Below are positions 48,266-61,120 of a DNA stretch of 64,000 nt, piece after piece. The notes beneath the pieces were generated by a model. It searched no databases. It was not told the DNA's origin and saw only the letters and a list, made by a program, of their open reading frames with translations. Positions within the stretch are counted from its first letter, which is position 1; the number at the start of each line of letters is the position of its first letter. Position numbers and translations under genes: made by a program. Source of the stretch: Homalodisca vitripennis (taxonomy: Eukaryota > Arthropoda > Insecta > Hemiptera > Cicadellidae); contig NC_060215.1 in the NCBI RefSeq assembly GCF_021130785.1, positions 120,980,501 to 121,044,500 on the forward strand, in the 5' to 3' direction.

Positions 48266-51200
48266 ACTATCTATAATATACTTAGCTTGATCAAAAGGAA
48301 TTTGTCATTGGTTTTTTGCTAATGAATGTGAATAGCAGTTTATGTATTGCAGTACGAAAGTGTCATAAAAATAAGTTTGATTTATCTAGAGTAAATGGCG
48401 TTGCTCTCAAAACTAATTCAGTTATTTTAACTGACAACGCGCGTTCCATTTCAAATACAGCAAATGCCCAAAGTGAATTTCTGATATGGAAAATGCTTGA
48501 TGATTATAGGTCTAATTTGAATTCAACCAAGTATCTCTCTCTACCTTTAATGTCATGTTTCAGCAGACTGTGCCCATCAACTTAAATGACAAGCAGATCA
48601 TGATTTGTATGAGCTTATCCGCTGTGTCTAGAGCTTATAGTACTACTGTAGTTTTTAAATAAGTAGAAAATTAATAAATAATACCTCCAGTCAAGAAATA
48701 AATATTAACGATGACAGTACATTAATAACAATAATTATTATTACTAAATAATACTGCCAATACTTATTTACTGTACACATGTGCTATTTATGAAAAAACT
48801 ATACTTAATCCACAATTGGTTAATTCCAGAGAAAAGTTGTTTGCAATAGGTCTACGAACGCAGATCACTGCATTACTTAGAGTAATATATCTGACATTTA
48901 CACGTTGTAAAATTGCAAAATAAAATCAAGCACTAAATTAAATGTTTCATAAAATTATTTTAATGGTCCTAACAGCAATTTTATAATGTTTATAAAAATA
49001 TGTGGTACTTAATTTTTTTTAATCTTTAACCCATTTCCTTAAATAATTTAGCTCCTTTTCATAATTATTTTAATTTTTCAGATGATTCTTTGAACTGTAG
49101 TACCTGGTGTAATGACGTTCAAAAATATCTTTTTTGCAATATGAACATGATATTTTTGCGCTCCTTTTAAAGAAAGAAAATTTAATTAGAGATTTTCTAA
49201 ATTCCAATTTTTAGATTAAATTTTGAGAAATTCCATCCAAAGTGTCAACTTTTAAGCTAAAATTCGCAATAATCTGAGATAATGCAGTAAATCTTTTAGG
49301 ATTTATCAAAAACTGTAGTACTAGATCGTATGTACTTTAAAAAAACCCTATTTTGGCCTTCAAAAACCGTGTTTTTAGGGCCAAAACACGGTTTTTCTTG
49401 TGTTTTTTAGAAATACAATGTCGATTTTTCACCTTAATTTACCTAATTATTTTTGTAGAAGTATAAATTTCTTTCTTAATAAATGGAGCTACTAAGGGAA
49501 CTAAATAAGGTTGGTGATTTAAGATTGTAAGAATATAAGAAATTATCGGAATAAGAAGAAAATAAGAAGTATAAGATCAAGAATTTGGAGAAAATTAAAG
49601 ATAAATTCGGGTTTAAAATCATAGCAGAATTGGAAGATAAAGTTCACTTGCCGAACAGATTTTTTAATGTTTTAGATAAAAAAAGATTAAAGAATAGAAT
49701 AATAATAATAAATTACACTTGATTGTTACGGGTGAAAAGATAATAAAAGATAAAGAATGTGTTACAATTGACTTTGTAGAATAAAGATTTTTCAAATGAT
49801 TTCAAAGATTTTTCATTAAAACAGCTTAAGAAATTAGAAGCAAACATTTAACAGTAAAACAGCTACAGATTCGGTTATTTTACATTCGAGATTTACTGTT
49901 TGATAGATCAGGTTCATTTATGGTACATTGAACAGTGTTTTACATTGAAAATCTGTCTGTCCCAAAAGTGCGCTAGAAACCCCATATGTATATCTACTAT
50001 CAGTTTTATATATAAAGTGTCAAAATTTTATTCTGAAACCTTATATTTTTGTGCACAAGTTTTGTTGAAAGTTAAACACAAATACTGTGTTTCTCTCGTA
50101 TTGTTTCATGATAGGTTGCGCCGTTAATATTTATGTTAACTATTTTGTTGGTGGTTAGTGTATCCCTTTGAGTGCTGTGGCCAAACAATCCGTTGCTAAA
50201 TTTACTTGATATGTTCAATACTCACTTTTGTGTTAAAAATACCAGACCTAGTAATTTTATTTTGGACAAAACTTTGTAGGAAGACTTTTGACAGTGCTGT
50301 TTTCAGTATAAACACATAATACAACAAAAATCTCATACAAATGTACGATCAAAATTTACAGTTTGCATTCTCATTTAAAGCAATGGTCGCACAGCAAGAA
50401 AGTTAGATAACATTATCATCAGTGCACTAAAGACATGTCATCTATTTACAAATGAAAATCTCTTAGACGGTTCACACGATTTAGTTCAATTAACAGTTGA
50501 GTACACGTTTGTTTCGTTTCAATTCAATATCAATATCAACTAAACATACAAACATACGTACGTATATATATATATACCGTACTCAATGTATTTCTCTATG
50601 GAGTGAAGCGTTACAGAGGGATAAACAGTGTTCTGCCGTTAACTGATTTGTTTAGTGCGCAACCTTTTGCCGTACCAAGAAACTAATTATACCGGTAATC
50701 TAGTCCTTAAAGTTATAATCTCAAGAGAGAAAAGTATTATTGTCTTAACATATTTCTGTTAAAGTAACATTAAAATAATGTCATTTTAACATTTAATCCA
50801 TTAAACATAATATCTCCTTAAACATTTCCATAAGTTTTACGTGAGAACCAATGCAAATCACACCTTCCAAGTGGGATGAAAGATTGTGTTAGTTAGAATA
50901 TACACACAGGCCGTAGGCTATACGAATGGGTGGACCGATGCTTCTAGGTGTCGAAAGTGGCAACACAAACATCTAAATATGTAAATATGTGCATATTAAT
51001 AGTGTGCATGTTTACCCCCTTCCGATCATTAATCTTCAGATCATCAAGTAATCATTGTTATAGATCGCGCTCAGCAAGATCGCACCCTTATACCTCAAGA
51101 GCGGACTTTGTTCACCTTTTCCCTTCTTTGTGTTTAATTATTTATATATTATATCAGGTTTGTGTTTTATAAGGTTAAGTTTTTCTGTCACAGACTAAGA

Positions 51201-51798
51201 GGTGTTTAAATTATTATTCTATTGCATATTGTATTGATGTTTATTTATTATATTACTCAGTCAACCAATATTATATTTCTGGTTGTTATAAGGCGATTAA
51301 AACTTTATCGGAATGGTTATTGTACACAAAACACCAAAATTTCACCTCATTAATTTATGCATGAATACTAAATTAGTTGCTTATATTATACTAAACGTTG
51401 TTAATGATTTTAGATCAATAAACATATAGAACTAACACCTTTAAATATGAGTTGATAATTCTTGTATGATAATTAACTTTATCATCCACCCAATCAATGC
51501 CACAAGGAAACTGTCTTACTGATAACTACAGCAGTGGGTAACTAGGAGTGTTTGGGCTGGGGAGGATGTCTCTGATTGAAGAGCAAAACACATCGGGAGT
51601 TTAATACAATCAATCTAAAGGATTACCATCATTTGGGAGTTTAACATCTAAATATAAATAAATTAAGTAGGCATAACTCAAAGTAAAACATAAACTTGTT
51701 ATTTTAAACAAGTTGGATTGTTGTTATAAAATTATAACATTTTTAGGGCATCTTTGGGGTGGTTTAATCGTCCCCTTAAGTCACTGGCCTACAATTTT

Positions 51799-51799
<1 letters not shown>
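48266..51799. other. long AT-rich stretch, nothing recognised
   Basis: The 89-residue frame at 48316-48585 has ordinary composition but no motif that I recognise and no clear splice sites. The rest has no supported feature. Confidence 0.35.
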
Positions 51800-51866
<67 letters not shown>

Positions 51867-51874
51867 TGTGTGTG
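51800..51874 (+). repeat. (GT)n microsatellite
   Basis: About 35 GT units with one TTTGTG interruption near the end. Confidence 0.97.
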
Positions 51875-52436
51875 TTAAATATGTTAATTATTTTATATTT
51901 TGCCTTCAAAACAAAGTGCATAAAAACACTATTTATGGTTGAAAATCTTTCCACAGTATATATCACTTCCTTGGTCGCTTGGATATATCACTATGCCAAC
52001 GCTTCATTTAAATAAAGCAAAAAAACATGTGAAACACATCCAAACATTATTGAATGCGGCTTATATTTCTATTTGCGTTTTTATATTCATATTATGTTTA
52101 GTTTGCATGCAATATTTCAAATCTATAAGATAGCCTGTCATTCTCTAGATGTCATATGGATAGATAGTTATACAATCAAACTGAAAAATGTTTACAAGCA
52201 TACTCCTCTGTTATACTCCGGACATAAAACTCCTGTCTATAACCCCTTACATAAACCCTATAACACCCTTATAACCCCTAGAAAAAGACACCTCTTACCA
52301 AAACTAAGCACACAATAAACATTAGATAGGTACTACGTAAAGGGATAAGCTGGCCCCTTAGAAGTATAATGAAAGATATCACGCATGCATTGTATTGATA
52401 TCCTGAAGACATTGGCATTGTCCCTACAGATTATTA
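51875..52436. other. unassigned sequence
   Basis: The stretch 52195-52290 is unusual for CCTATAACACCC/TATAACCCC-like repeats, but too irregular to call telomeric or satellite. Confidence 0.3.
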
Positions 52437-52810
52437 TTTTTTTGGTCATTTGCTCATAACTTTTGCTAGAAACGGCGACCTTGTGTTTCTTTTGAATTTA
52501 CCTTTCAAACGATACGTCAGAAGATAGGGGCTTCAATTTTAAAATTTAAAGTGACTCACTCTACCCCCATTTGAAAAAGGGGGAGGAATTCATTTACCCT
52601 CCAAAGTCCATAACAGTATTTTAATAATTAAGGTCAAGTTTGTACGTTGCTATATCAATTCATTTGGAATATTAGGCGTATCAGGACTTAATTTATACCC
52701 TTAGATGTAAGGAGTTGTTTGCGCTAAAAGTTTGCTAGGATCATCGTAGAGATGTTTTGTTAATGCCATTGTGTTTCTTTTGAATTTACCTTTCAAATGA
52801 CATCATCTTT
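52437..52810 (+). repeat. dispersed repeat with duplicated motif
   Basis: A near-exact block of about 34 bp (starting TTGTGTTTCTTTTGAATTTA and ending CCTTTCAAA) occurs at about 52479 and again at about 52768, preceded each time by a TTGCTAG block. This looks like two decayed copies of one repeat family. Confidence 0.55.
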
Positions 52811-53642
52811 AAATATACTATTATTTTCTGTATCAATTAAATTTTCCTACTTTACAGATCCTTCTTTTGCCATTCATCTTCCTCAAAATTAACATGAAGT
52901 TACCTCATCTGGGTATTTATTAAAAGTAAACGAATGGCGTTGTACAGTTTATTACATACAAACCTATTAAGCTTTTGTTAGATTAATCAAGCAGATGTCT
53001 AATTATTCTAATCTCTGTTTCATATTTGTTAACATATTGTATTGTTGTTTTTACCTATATTGTACAAGTATGTTGAATAATTGAAATAACCCCGACTATG
53101 GAGCTTAGGTTACGGTGGCTTTGGCAGGTAACAGGAAGTAAAGTTGTGTAAAATTGTGTTTTGGATTCGTAATAGTATAATGCTCGGATTTTATATATTT
53201 TACTTGGTAACACGGCACGTACTAACCCCGTGCCACACACCCCTAAAGTATGATTAATATTATTATACTTTCATCATAGTATAAAATCTGGAATTTACAT
53301 ATATTATTTGGGACACTATAAGATATTTTCTCAGTTCCCAGACAGTTTCTTTTATCCTGCCAGGCTATATCTATTCCAGGTGCGAGTGCGAGGGTTATTA
53401 TTTATGCAAGCGGGTACAAGTGAGATAGTGTTAAAGATTCTGTGAAAAAATGGTCTATTCCATGACATGAGGATTTAAAGATACTCTGGAACTCAAGAAA
53501 TTGTTTGGGGTAAAACTTTTGACACGAGTTTCTAAACGGTCTGTAAAATAAGATTTTTATTGCATAATCGTAATATATTTTGGATAATACTTAGAAAATC
53601 AGTCAAATTGTAGGAGAAAAGTGGAATTTTTTGTTGCTTTCT
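52811..53642. other. intergenic/intronic sequence, nothing recognised
   Basis: No supported feature. Confidence 0.4.
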
Positions 53643-53873
53643 TTAGGTAAAATCAAACATTCCCGATTTAGCACGTAACATTGTTTTAATGCTTTGGCTA
53701 CCGAGTGACACAGAGTCTAATGTTGGGACGTCCCACTTACTGAACTCACATAACAACTGGTAGTGAATGTGTTGACCAGGTTCCACTATAGTGGGGTATA
53801 ACTTAGGGCTGGGCAATGGGAGTGAATTTACAATAATGTTCCATAGGGCTTGGTACACAGGAGGGTCCCGGAA
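53643..53873 (-). CDS. unrecognised exon-like ORF
   Basis: On the minus strand a possible acceptor (ATTTTCACAGATATAG) leads directly into an open frame of about 77 codons, ending at TAA 53643. It reads FRDPPVYQALWNIIVNSLPL at its start. The composition is that of an ordinary globular protein, with Trp, His and Cys present, unlike random AT-rich frames. There is no motif I can name. It could be a last exon of a host gene or part of a mobile element. Confidence 0.3.
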   Translation of the reverse strand, partial: FRDPPVYQALWNIIVNSLPLPSPKLYPTIVEPGQHIHYQLLCEFSKWDVPTLDSVSLGSQSIKTMLRAKSGMFDFT

Positions 53874-55605
53874 CTATATCTGTGAAAATATTTACAGTTA
53901 AAACCTCTAATTCCAGTATGTGTACTATACGATACCAATGGAGCATAGAACATAATATTTTTAGGTTAAAATATTTGGAGAAGGAATTAACAAGTCATAA
54001 TTCAAGAGTTAAATTAAGTATTAGTAATAGACATCAAGGATTGCCATAGTCAGATATTAGATAACTGACTTATATGCCTGGTGAATTCAGAAATACACAG
54101 GTAAGAATCGAAGCACTTAGTCCAGTTGCATTATATTCACCATGTGCTGGAACCCTTACATTTGGTTCTCGAACTTGATCACTGTTCAAGCAGATATCAA
54201 ATCTTGCATGTAAATTTTGACTTTTTACAATCATGTCAACGAACTATACATTTTTTGGTACAGTCCAGAGAGATGAAGGATAAAATAAAATATCATAACA
54301 CAGAACTTCTGCCTGTATACGGAGTTCGAAGGTAGAAGCAGAAGCTTACAATACACAAACCAAATTATTTTCAGTTGCATAAACGGTTAAAGAAATTTTA
54401 ACTTGAGAAAGAAGGCAAAAACTGATGGAGAAGGTGCCATAAGTGATTTTTATAAATTTTATAAAATTAAGTTTGTGTTATTTGTATAGATCCGTTACAT
54501 GAAATTAATATGAGAAATGTAATTCTGCAATCGCAATACATTGCAATTGAAACAATAAAAGGACAACATCTAAGATATATGGCCTATTTATATAAAAAGA
54601 TTCAATGACGTTGTGGCTGCTTTAGTAGTACTGTACCTGTAGTGAGATATTAAGGAAGGGGCGTGTTTCTCGACAAAGATGTTGAAGCAGTACACTTTAT
54701 AAACTCTGCTGAAGGAGATTTTATAGTAAATATTTTTTTTATTATACAGTCACAAACTACGCACGCACGTAGACTAACGTTTAAATAAATTAACCAAATG
54801 TGAGACTCATATCTTTTTAACAACACAACCTATACATGAACAATATTGATAAAGAAATAGAAAAATAACACGTGAATAAGGCAATCCAAAGCATAATAAC
54901 GATTTGAATCAAAATGTAAAGTTCTAAATAAATCAAATACTGATTCCCAATCCACAATCAAAACATTATTGAATAATGTAAAAATTAAAAGCTTGACAGT
55001 AAAATAGTTGAAAAAATTTATCATTTGCAACTTAAAGTGTTTGCTCAAGGTTTGCATTGTTTAAACACTGTTTTATTCCAGAGTTTCATTTGGGTATGAG
55101 AGTTTGTTAAAAGTTCTTTAGAGAAACACTGTTAAACCCTTCATGCTCTCTTTAGTTAACACGAATATGTTTTGTCAACTCTGCTGACCAGCTCTGCTTG
55201 GACAGCACCATTTTTTCATCCTACTCGTATTAAACTGCAAGATCACTGGCCTTCAATTCTCCAGTCCAGTACAACTGTACAACACTAAAATGCTGGATTC
55301 CCTATTGTATATACTGAATGTAATTTCTCTATTGCTCTTTAGTGTCTGAACAGTGCTAGAACCTGTGGTGATATATCGAACTACTATAATCAAGTTTTGT
55401 TGTTGAGTTTCAATGGCATAGCAGTTCAATGGTATGGACGTGCGATCTGTCACTAAGAGAGTTTTGTTCGTACACATAACGTAGCTATTGTAGGAAGGTT
55501 TGATTAAATTTTAATGTTGAATTTAGCTCTAGTTCACCTAAAGCCGAGCTTCTAAAGAAGAGCTTCCTCGTTAGCAACTTTCTTTAGATCTCTTCAGGCG
55601 AACAT
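53874..55605. other. intergenic/intronic sequence, nothing recognised
   Basis: AT-rich; short frames without motifs. Confidence 0.4.
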
Positions 55606-55665
55606 GACTCCAGATTCCAGGAGTAAAGACTGAGACAGCGTCAGATACCAGACGCTGCAATAAAA
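55606..55665. mobile_element. fragment of the MITE-like family
   Basis: GACTCCAGATTCCAGGAGTA followed by GACGCTGCA and AATAAA matches the right arm of the element at 6162-6537 (about 6458-6533). Only one arm is present. Confidence 0.55.
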
Positions 55666-55667
55666 GT

Positions 55668-56055
55668 ATTGTTAATAGCCATAGAAACCTCAATAAACTA
55701 AAGACAAGGATCGAGGATGCCTGCTACCTCAAAAACATCTAAAATGTTACAAAATGTGAGACGCGGTTTTTACTACAGGCTTTATTTTTGTCATTTCTAA
55801 CATCTCATTTGAGTAAAACTGAGGTGAGATTTCAAGATTTTTCCAATTAATTTCACTTCAAAATGATTCACAAACAATGGAGTTTTATAAAACAATTCAA
55901 ACTTTAATTGACCAAAAGTTTGATAGATTAACATTAGAGACATATATGTTGTGCCATTCTCCTTATTTTTCAATACCTTTAAATAACGAATCACTTATTT
56001 TCTTTTCATTTTTATTTAATAGCAAAAGATCATAATTTGTTTGGTCGCACAATTA
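55668..56055 (+). repeat. dispersed repeat family, copy B
   Basis: Same family and orientation as 990-1440. It is flanked on the left by the MITE fragment and on the right by the 90-bp minisatellite. Confidence 0.65.
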
Positions 56056-56099
56056 AAAGTATCAACCTCTTTTACCTTAGATTACCCAGAAGCTAAGTG

Positions 56100-56720
56100 C
56101 AATATTGTCGTGTGTGGTGATCGTATCAAAAAAAGTCTATACAGTACAAGGTCGGTAGTACTGATAACAAGTGTAAGTGCAACTGTTGCGTGTGGGGATC
56201 GTATCAAACACAACTAGGGAGAGATTCGATACAGTACAAGTTCAGTAGTACTGATAACAAGTGTAAGTGCAACTGTCGTGTGTGGGGATCGTATCAAACA
56301 CAACTAGGGAGAGATTAGATATAGTAAAAGTTCAGTAGTACTGATAACAAGTGTAAGTGCAACTGTCGTGTGTGGGGATCGTATCAAACACAACTAGGGA
56401 GAGATTAGATATAGTACAAGTTCAGTAGTACTGATAACAAGTGTAAGTGCAACTGTCGTGTGTGGGGATCGTATCAAACACAACTAGGGAGAGATTCGAT
56501 ATAGTACAAGCTCAGTAGTGCTGATAACAAGTGTAAGTGCAACTGTCGTGTGTGGGGATCGTATCAAACACAACTAGGGAGAGATTTGATATAGTACAAG
56601 TTCAGTAGTACTGATAACAAGTGTAAGTGCAACTGTCGTGTGTGGGGATCGTGTCAAACACAACTAGGGAGAGATTCGATACAGTACAAGTTCAGTAGTA
56701 CTGATAACAAGTGTAAGTGC
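56100..56720 (+). repeat. 90-bp minisatellite, about seven copies
   Basis: CTGATAACAAGTGTAAGTGC recurs at 56161, 56251, 56341, 56431, 56521, 56611 and 56701, exactly 90 bp apart. The unit includes TGTGGGGATCGTATCAAACA, ACAACTAGGGAGAGATT and AGTACAAGTTCAGTAGTA. The units are over 95% alike to the eye, so expansion is recent. A diverged single unit is at 60489-60552. Confidence 0.95.
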
Positions 56721-57339
56721 ATATCAGTTTAAAAAGCCAAATTGTGTTTACTCCTTAAATATAGTTTTACCAATAATGCTCTTTAAAATTTAATTCCTGT
56801 TCTCTAAGTCTATTGTACCCGTATTTATCTAATAAAACACGAAGTTCTATCAAATGGCTGTGCAGCCACAAAAAAGACATCTAACTACTGTTTGTATTTA
56901 CCAAGTATGTAACATCGACCATGGTCATTATTTCTGAAGTCAGTTCATCACATATTGAGATACATTTTGTTGTAAATATCAGTAGTTACATTAGTGTAAA
57001 AGAAAATGTATCATAATGAAATTATGTCGAATAATGTTTCAAAGTAAACTTTCAACCATAAATATACTTGTCTTATGTGTTACATACAATACATAAACTA
57101 ATGGAATTAATAAAAAATTAATAGAATATACAATCGAATTTATATTGCATACCTTATTTAAGATACTATGTTATTCCTTTCTTATTTTCGTACAAAGTCT
57201 ATGTGTACATAATAAGTTTGATGCCATTTGTAGGTGGGAATGCAATTTACTGAATAAACATTCATACTTTATATTTTATATTAATTTAAGTACAGTCTAT
57301 TTAAAATATAATGGAATTAATATGAAAATCACATGTTAT
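56721..57339. other. intergenic sequence, nothing recognised
   Basis: AT-rich with no supported feature. Confidence 0.4.
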
Positions 57340-57482
57340 AATGATTACTAGAAACCTGGAAAGGTGTTAGGTAGGACCAATAAAAAGAAAGTATTTGTAA
57401 TTTCATATATTTTTAATGCGTCATTCATGACAGTATCTTTGAATAGTGCTCAATAATTAGGTAAATATGGAGATCCCTATTC
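57340..57482 (-). repeat. extra partial copy of the duplicated gene's 3' flank
   Basis: On the plus strand it reads ACCTGGAAAGGTGTTAGGTA, then CCAATAAAAAGAAAGT and GGAGATCCCTAT. This matches 57846-57995 within arm 2, and the corresponding part of arm 1 (about 47735-47885) in reverse. Confidence 0.65.
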
Positions 57483-57489
57483 AATTGGT

Positions 57490-58885
57490 TAGGCAGCCTG
57501 GCGATGGAACTCTTATATATGTGTTAATTAATAAAAAAAGATAAAAACTAATTAGGTTTTTTTTTTGTTGTTAATAAATTAAATAGTTTTTAAAATACCA
57601 CGATAGATTCCAATTTCAGTAAACTTTTAGAGCCGGATACATCAAAACGGTTTTGAATGTTACGACAATAAACAATGTTACACTTGTAATAACGCTGTCA
57701 CAAGGATAAACACTGTTAAGACCTTATTTGTTATTGCAGGATTGTGTGAGATATATCTTTTATTGTAAGCATTTTTATGACACAATTTGTTTTAATTTAA
57801 GAAAAATTTAATTCTTTTTTATTTTTGCACAAAGGCTAAACCTACATGTTATAATAATTACTGGCAACCTAGAAAGGTTTTAGGTAGGCCCAATAAAAAG
57901 AAAGTCTGTATTAATATTAATTGTTTTAATTAATGCTTCATACATGAAAATATTTTTGTGTAGTGCTAAATAAAGAATTAGATAGGGAGATTCCTATGAA
58001 ATGAGATCTCCAACTGAAATCCATGTATGTGCAAGGGGGAAGGTAACACGTTGCAGGTGTCGCTGGTGGCATTCCTTGAGGCTTTCAATAGGGTGCATGA
58101 GCTCCTGGGAGGTAGTATGGTTGTGTTGGCATATACGGAGGGTATGGATATTTGGGAAACTGTGGTTATTGTGGATATTGGCTTCCTGCAGGTTTGCCAA
58201 CAAACCCTTGTCCCATATCACCATAGCCTCCACGGCTATGTCCTATACCTGCGCCTGCATGCACTCATAGCAGATTTGCACCAATCCCGAGTCCGAAAAG
58301 CGAGTCCAAGGAACGAAGAGAAACTCCTTTATTCTTTGGGTTTGCTCCATGTTTCTTTAGTTTTTCGAAAGCATGGTTCACAATGCTGGATCTTGTAGGA
58401 GGTTTTTCTATGGAGCTGGAGACGTCTTCCTGAAAATGATAAATATATTCTACTTGTATATGTACTGTATGCATATCAATAGGTACTAAAACAACGTAGT
58501 CATGTAATATTATATGATTGAATGCTATTATCACCTTTGTTTTACATAAATATAATCATGATCATAATTTTATAAATGCATTGTATACATGCACTATGTG
58601 ACTACATCATCTTCTCTAATCATAATCAAAATCCTAATTTTTTAATTCGTATAAGAGAATAGAGGCGAAATTAGAACCACATGGAACTTTCATTTATTTA
58701 ACCTGATAAACAACTTTATTGTATACTTATAAAGAATATAAATCGAATGAAAGGAGTGTAATATCTACTCCTATTACATAAAAAAGTGTTTATCACTGTC
58801 CACCTTTTCTAATCTGTTGTAGTATCATATATTATAAATGCTCAGACATTTTATAATAGATATCTACATAATTATATTTTGACTT
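57490..58885 (-). repeat. inverted duplication, arm 2
   Basis: Reverse-oriented counterpart of 46905-48265, about 9.2 kb from it and tail to tail. The arms are diverged by substitutions and indels throughout, including a small insertion in the exon. Confidence 0.9.
58085..58429 (-). pseudogene. decayed duplicate of the Gly/Pro/Tyr-rich terminal exon
   Basis: The splice acceptor (TTATCATTTTCAG) is intact and the first 55 codons match the arm-1 exon. A GGA-to-TGA change then gives a stop at 58267-58265, where arm 1 reads a Gly after GANLL. A second in-frame stop (TAA) comes with a ~15-bp insertion in the Pro/Tyr-rich part. The original TGA is still recognisable at 58087-58085. Unless the short form is functional, this is a pseudogene. 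Confidence 0.75.
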
Positions 58886-60242
58886 TAAATCAAGCGCGGC
58901 AGACCAGTGTTTTCTACTAGTTGTCAAAAAAGCTATATTGGGTGGTTATTGTTTATACAATATACATTTTTTCTCTGCTCTGTTGCGTCATTACCAGTAA
59001 TACAAAAACTTGACCAAAAGCACACTCGATATCTCTTTTCTTGCCAAATCCCTTCCACAAAACCGTTGTAGCTAGTAGTATGGTCATTATTTCCGTATCG
59101 GACTGAGTGTTCTATCTGCTTATTAGTTTGAAGATAGTAATTCCGTAAAAAAATTGATGACTCCCACGCAACATTCAGTACTTACATAGCTTATGAGAAA
59201 AATTCCCATTAGAATGCTTGCACATTTAGTGACTGCAATATGACCGTTACTGCTGGCTGGAACTTGTTACTGTAAAGGAATTACGGTTTTCATTGAAACG
59301 GTTCATAGCCATCACCTAGACTCCTAAATTAAACTGTGACTACCAAAAATTGTTCTTTTCCCACTAATCTTATGGATGTACCCGTGGTTACAGTTAGATT
59401 TGTTTCTTGCAAGATTTATTAAATATTGTTTAAATGTCGCTTAAATAAAGTATGGAGAAATAAAACAAACCTACACTCGTTAAATACTCTAAAGAACTTG
59501 CTCTCTTGGTCAGTCTCGCGATACGAGCTCGAACAAAATGTATTAGCGGGCCACCTTGACGGGAATATACTGGAACAATGAAAAGGCTATTTTTGATAGA
59601 CAGCCTTAAGTTAATGAAATTATTTTATTGGGCCTATCCTGTACAATTATAGACAACGAACGAATTAAAATAAACCTAGTCATTAATAGTCATTTTGCAC
59701 TTATGTGAACAAAGGGTTCCCCAAACTATTTCTCGAAAGAGAACGCATTTGCATTTTATTCTATCGAATGTCTTTTTCAAGTTCACATACAGAACAAAAT
59801 TCAGGAAAACCACTTGCTATCATACATTGTTTTTCATCCACTACTGCTCAAGTTGAATTTAATTAAATACAGTTATGAATTCCAGAATCATAAAAACTCT
59901 CTTATAAGATGGATCCAAGGTATTCTAAAAGCGGAAAAGAAGATCCCAGAGGAATGTGGATGAGGCAAAAAAAAGGAACGTGGAAGTATGAGTTATCTGC
60001 TCGTAGACGAAGTAGATCTGTAGAAAACGAACGAGAGAGCAAACCAAATAAACGCGAATTCAGGAGCATATCTCCTTAACGTGGACGAGAAGATCAATCT
60101 GGTTAAGCAAAACAAGCAAAATAGTTTCATGACAATTGTTTTTTAAACTTCCATCAAAGTCGTACATTTCATAATTTTTATAGTTATCATACTGTTTAAC
60201 TTATTTCATAAAATAGGTTTATATGTTTTCAAGTAATAACCA
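58886..60242. other. intergenic sequence, nothing recognised
   Basis: No supported feature. Confidence 0.4.
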
Positions 60243-60488
60243 CTAACCATAAGTAGAATGTGAAAAAGACTGACTTAATTTGTTACTGAGTAGACACTTC
60301 CTGGATAACTGTTGTGTGATAAATGTGTGGAACACACAATCCAGTACTTTTTGACACATATATTTTAAAGGAGAGGCTGTCACCCGTTTTAACTCTCCGA
60401 GTGCAGTGAACGTTCTGCTGGCCACGCCTGCGAGAAAGTAGCACTTAACCAGTAAATCTTCATAGGCCACTGGGCTGTGTGAGGATTT
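60243..60488 (-). other. unrecognised ORF next to the diverged 90-bp unit
   Basis: An 83-residue minus-strand frame with ordinary composition (Cys, Phe, Leu, Ser) but no motif I can name. It lies next to a diverged minisatellite unit, so it may be part of the dispersed element from which that unit came. Confidence 0.2.
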
Positions 60489-60552
60489 TATCAAACAGAA
60501 TTAGGAGGAGAGTTGGTACAGTATAAGTGCTACTGATAAAAGTTGCGACGGC
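60489..60552 (+). repeat. single diverged unit of the 90-bp minisatellite
   Basis: ATCAAACAGAATTAGGAGGA, GTACAGTATAAGTGCTACTG and ATAAAAGTTGC follow the same order as the unit at 56281-56370, with substitutions. Confidence 0.6.
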
Positions 60553-61120
60553 ACTGATAAAGTGCTACTGTCATAGAACCTGTGCTATCCCTTTACAGAT
60601 TTATCTGTGTGGCTATCGGCTAGTGGCTAAAAACTGTAATTGTGTGGAGGGAAATATGTTTTTATCACAAACTTGCTTAAGAAACAGCTTTTAAATTCAA
60701 TGAGCTATGAAATAGTCTAAATGGAGCTGTCTGAAAAAATAACAGTGAGCACAGCATAATATGTTAGCTCTGTATACCAAGAACGTAGCCAGGAAAAAGG
60801 TTGGGTGGGGTCAAGACGAATGATATTTTCACGTAGTAGACAGAAAGTAAGTAAGGCAATTGCAGTCCACCGTTCATTGCCCATTTTGTCCCTTAAAATT
60901 TTCTTGATCCGTATTAATGTTAAAAACGATCATTCAGCAGTACATGTCAGTAATAATGAATTGTTTAAATAATAGTAATAATCATTTGCTAAAAAAGTAA
61001 TTGATAAGATTTTAAAATTTGGGGGAGGGTTTGGACCTCTTGGACCTCGTCGCTGGCACGTACTTGCTGTATACAAAGCTTTACCTTCAAATGTATAAAA
61101 ATAAAAAAGGTGCTTGATGT
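60553..61120. other. unassigned sequence
   Basis: No supported feature. Confidence 0.4.

Noticed and set aside
52195..52290. Telomere-like repeats (CCTATAACACCC, TATAACCCC).
   Set aside because: The units are irregular and do not match the insect TTAGG/CCTAA repeat.
56100..56720. CRISPR-like regular repeats.
   Set aside because: Seven head-to-tail 90-bp units without variable spacers: a minisatellite.
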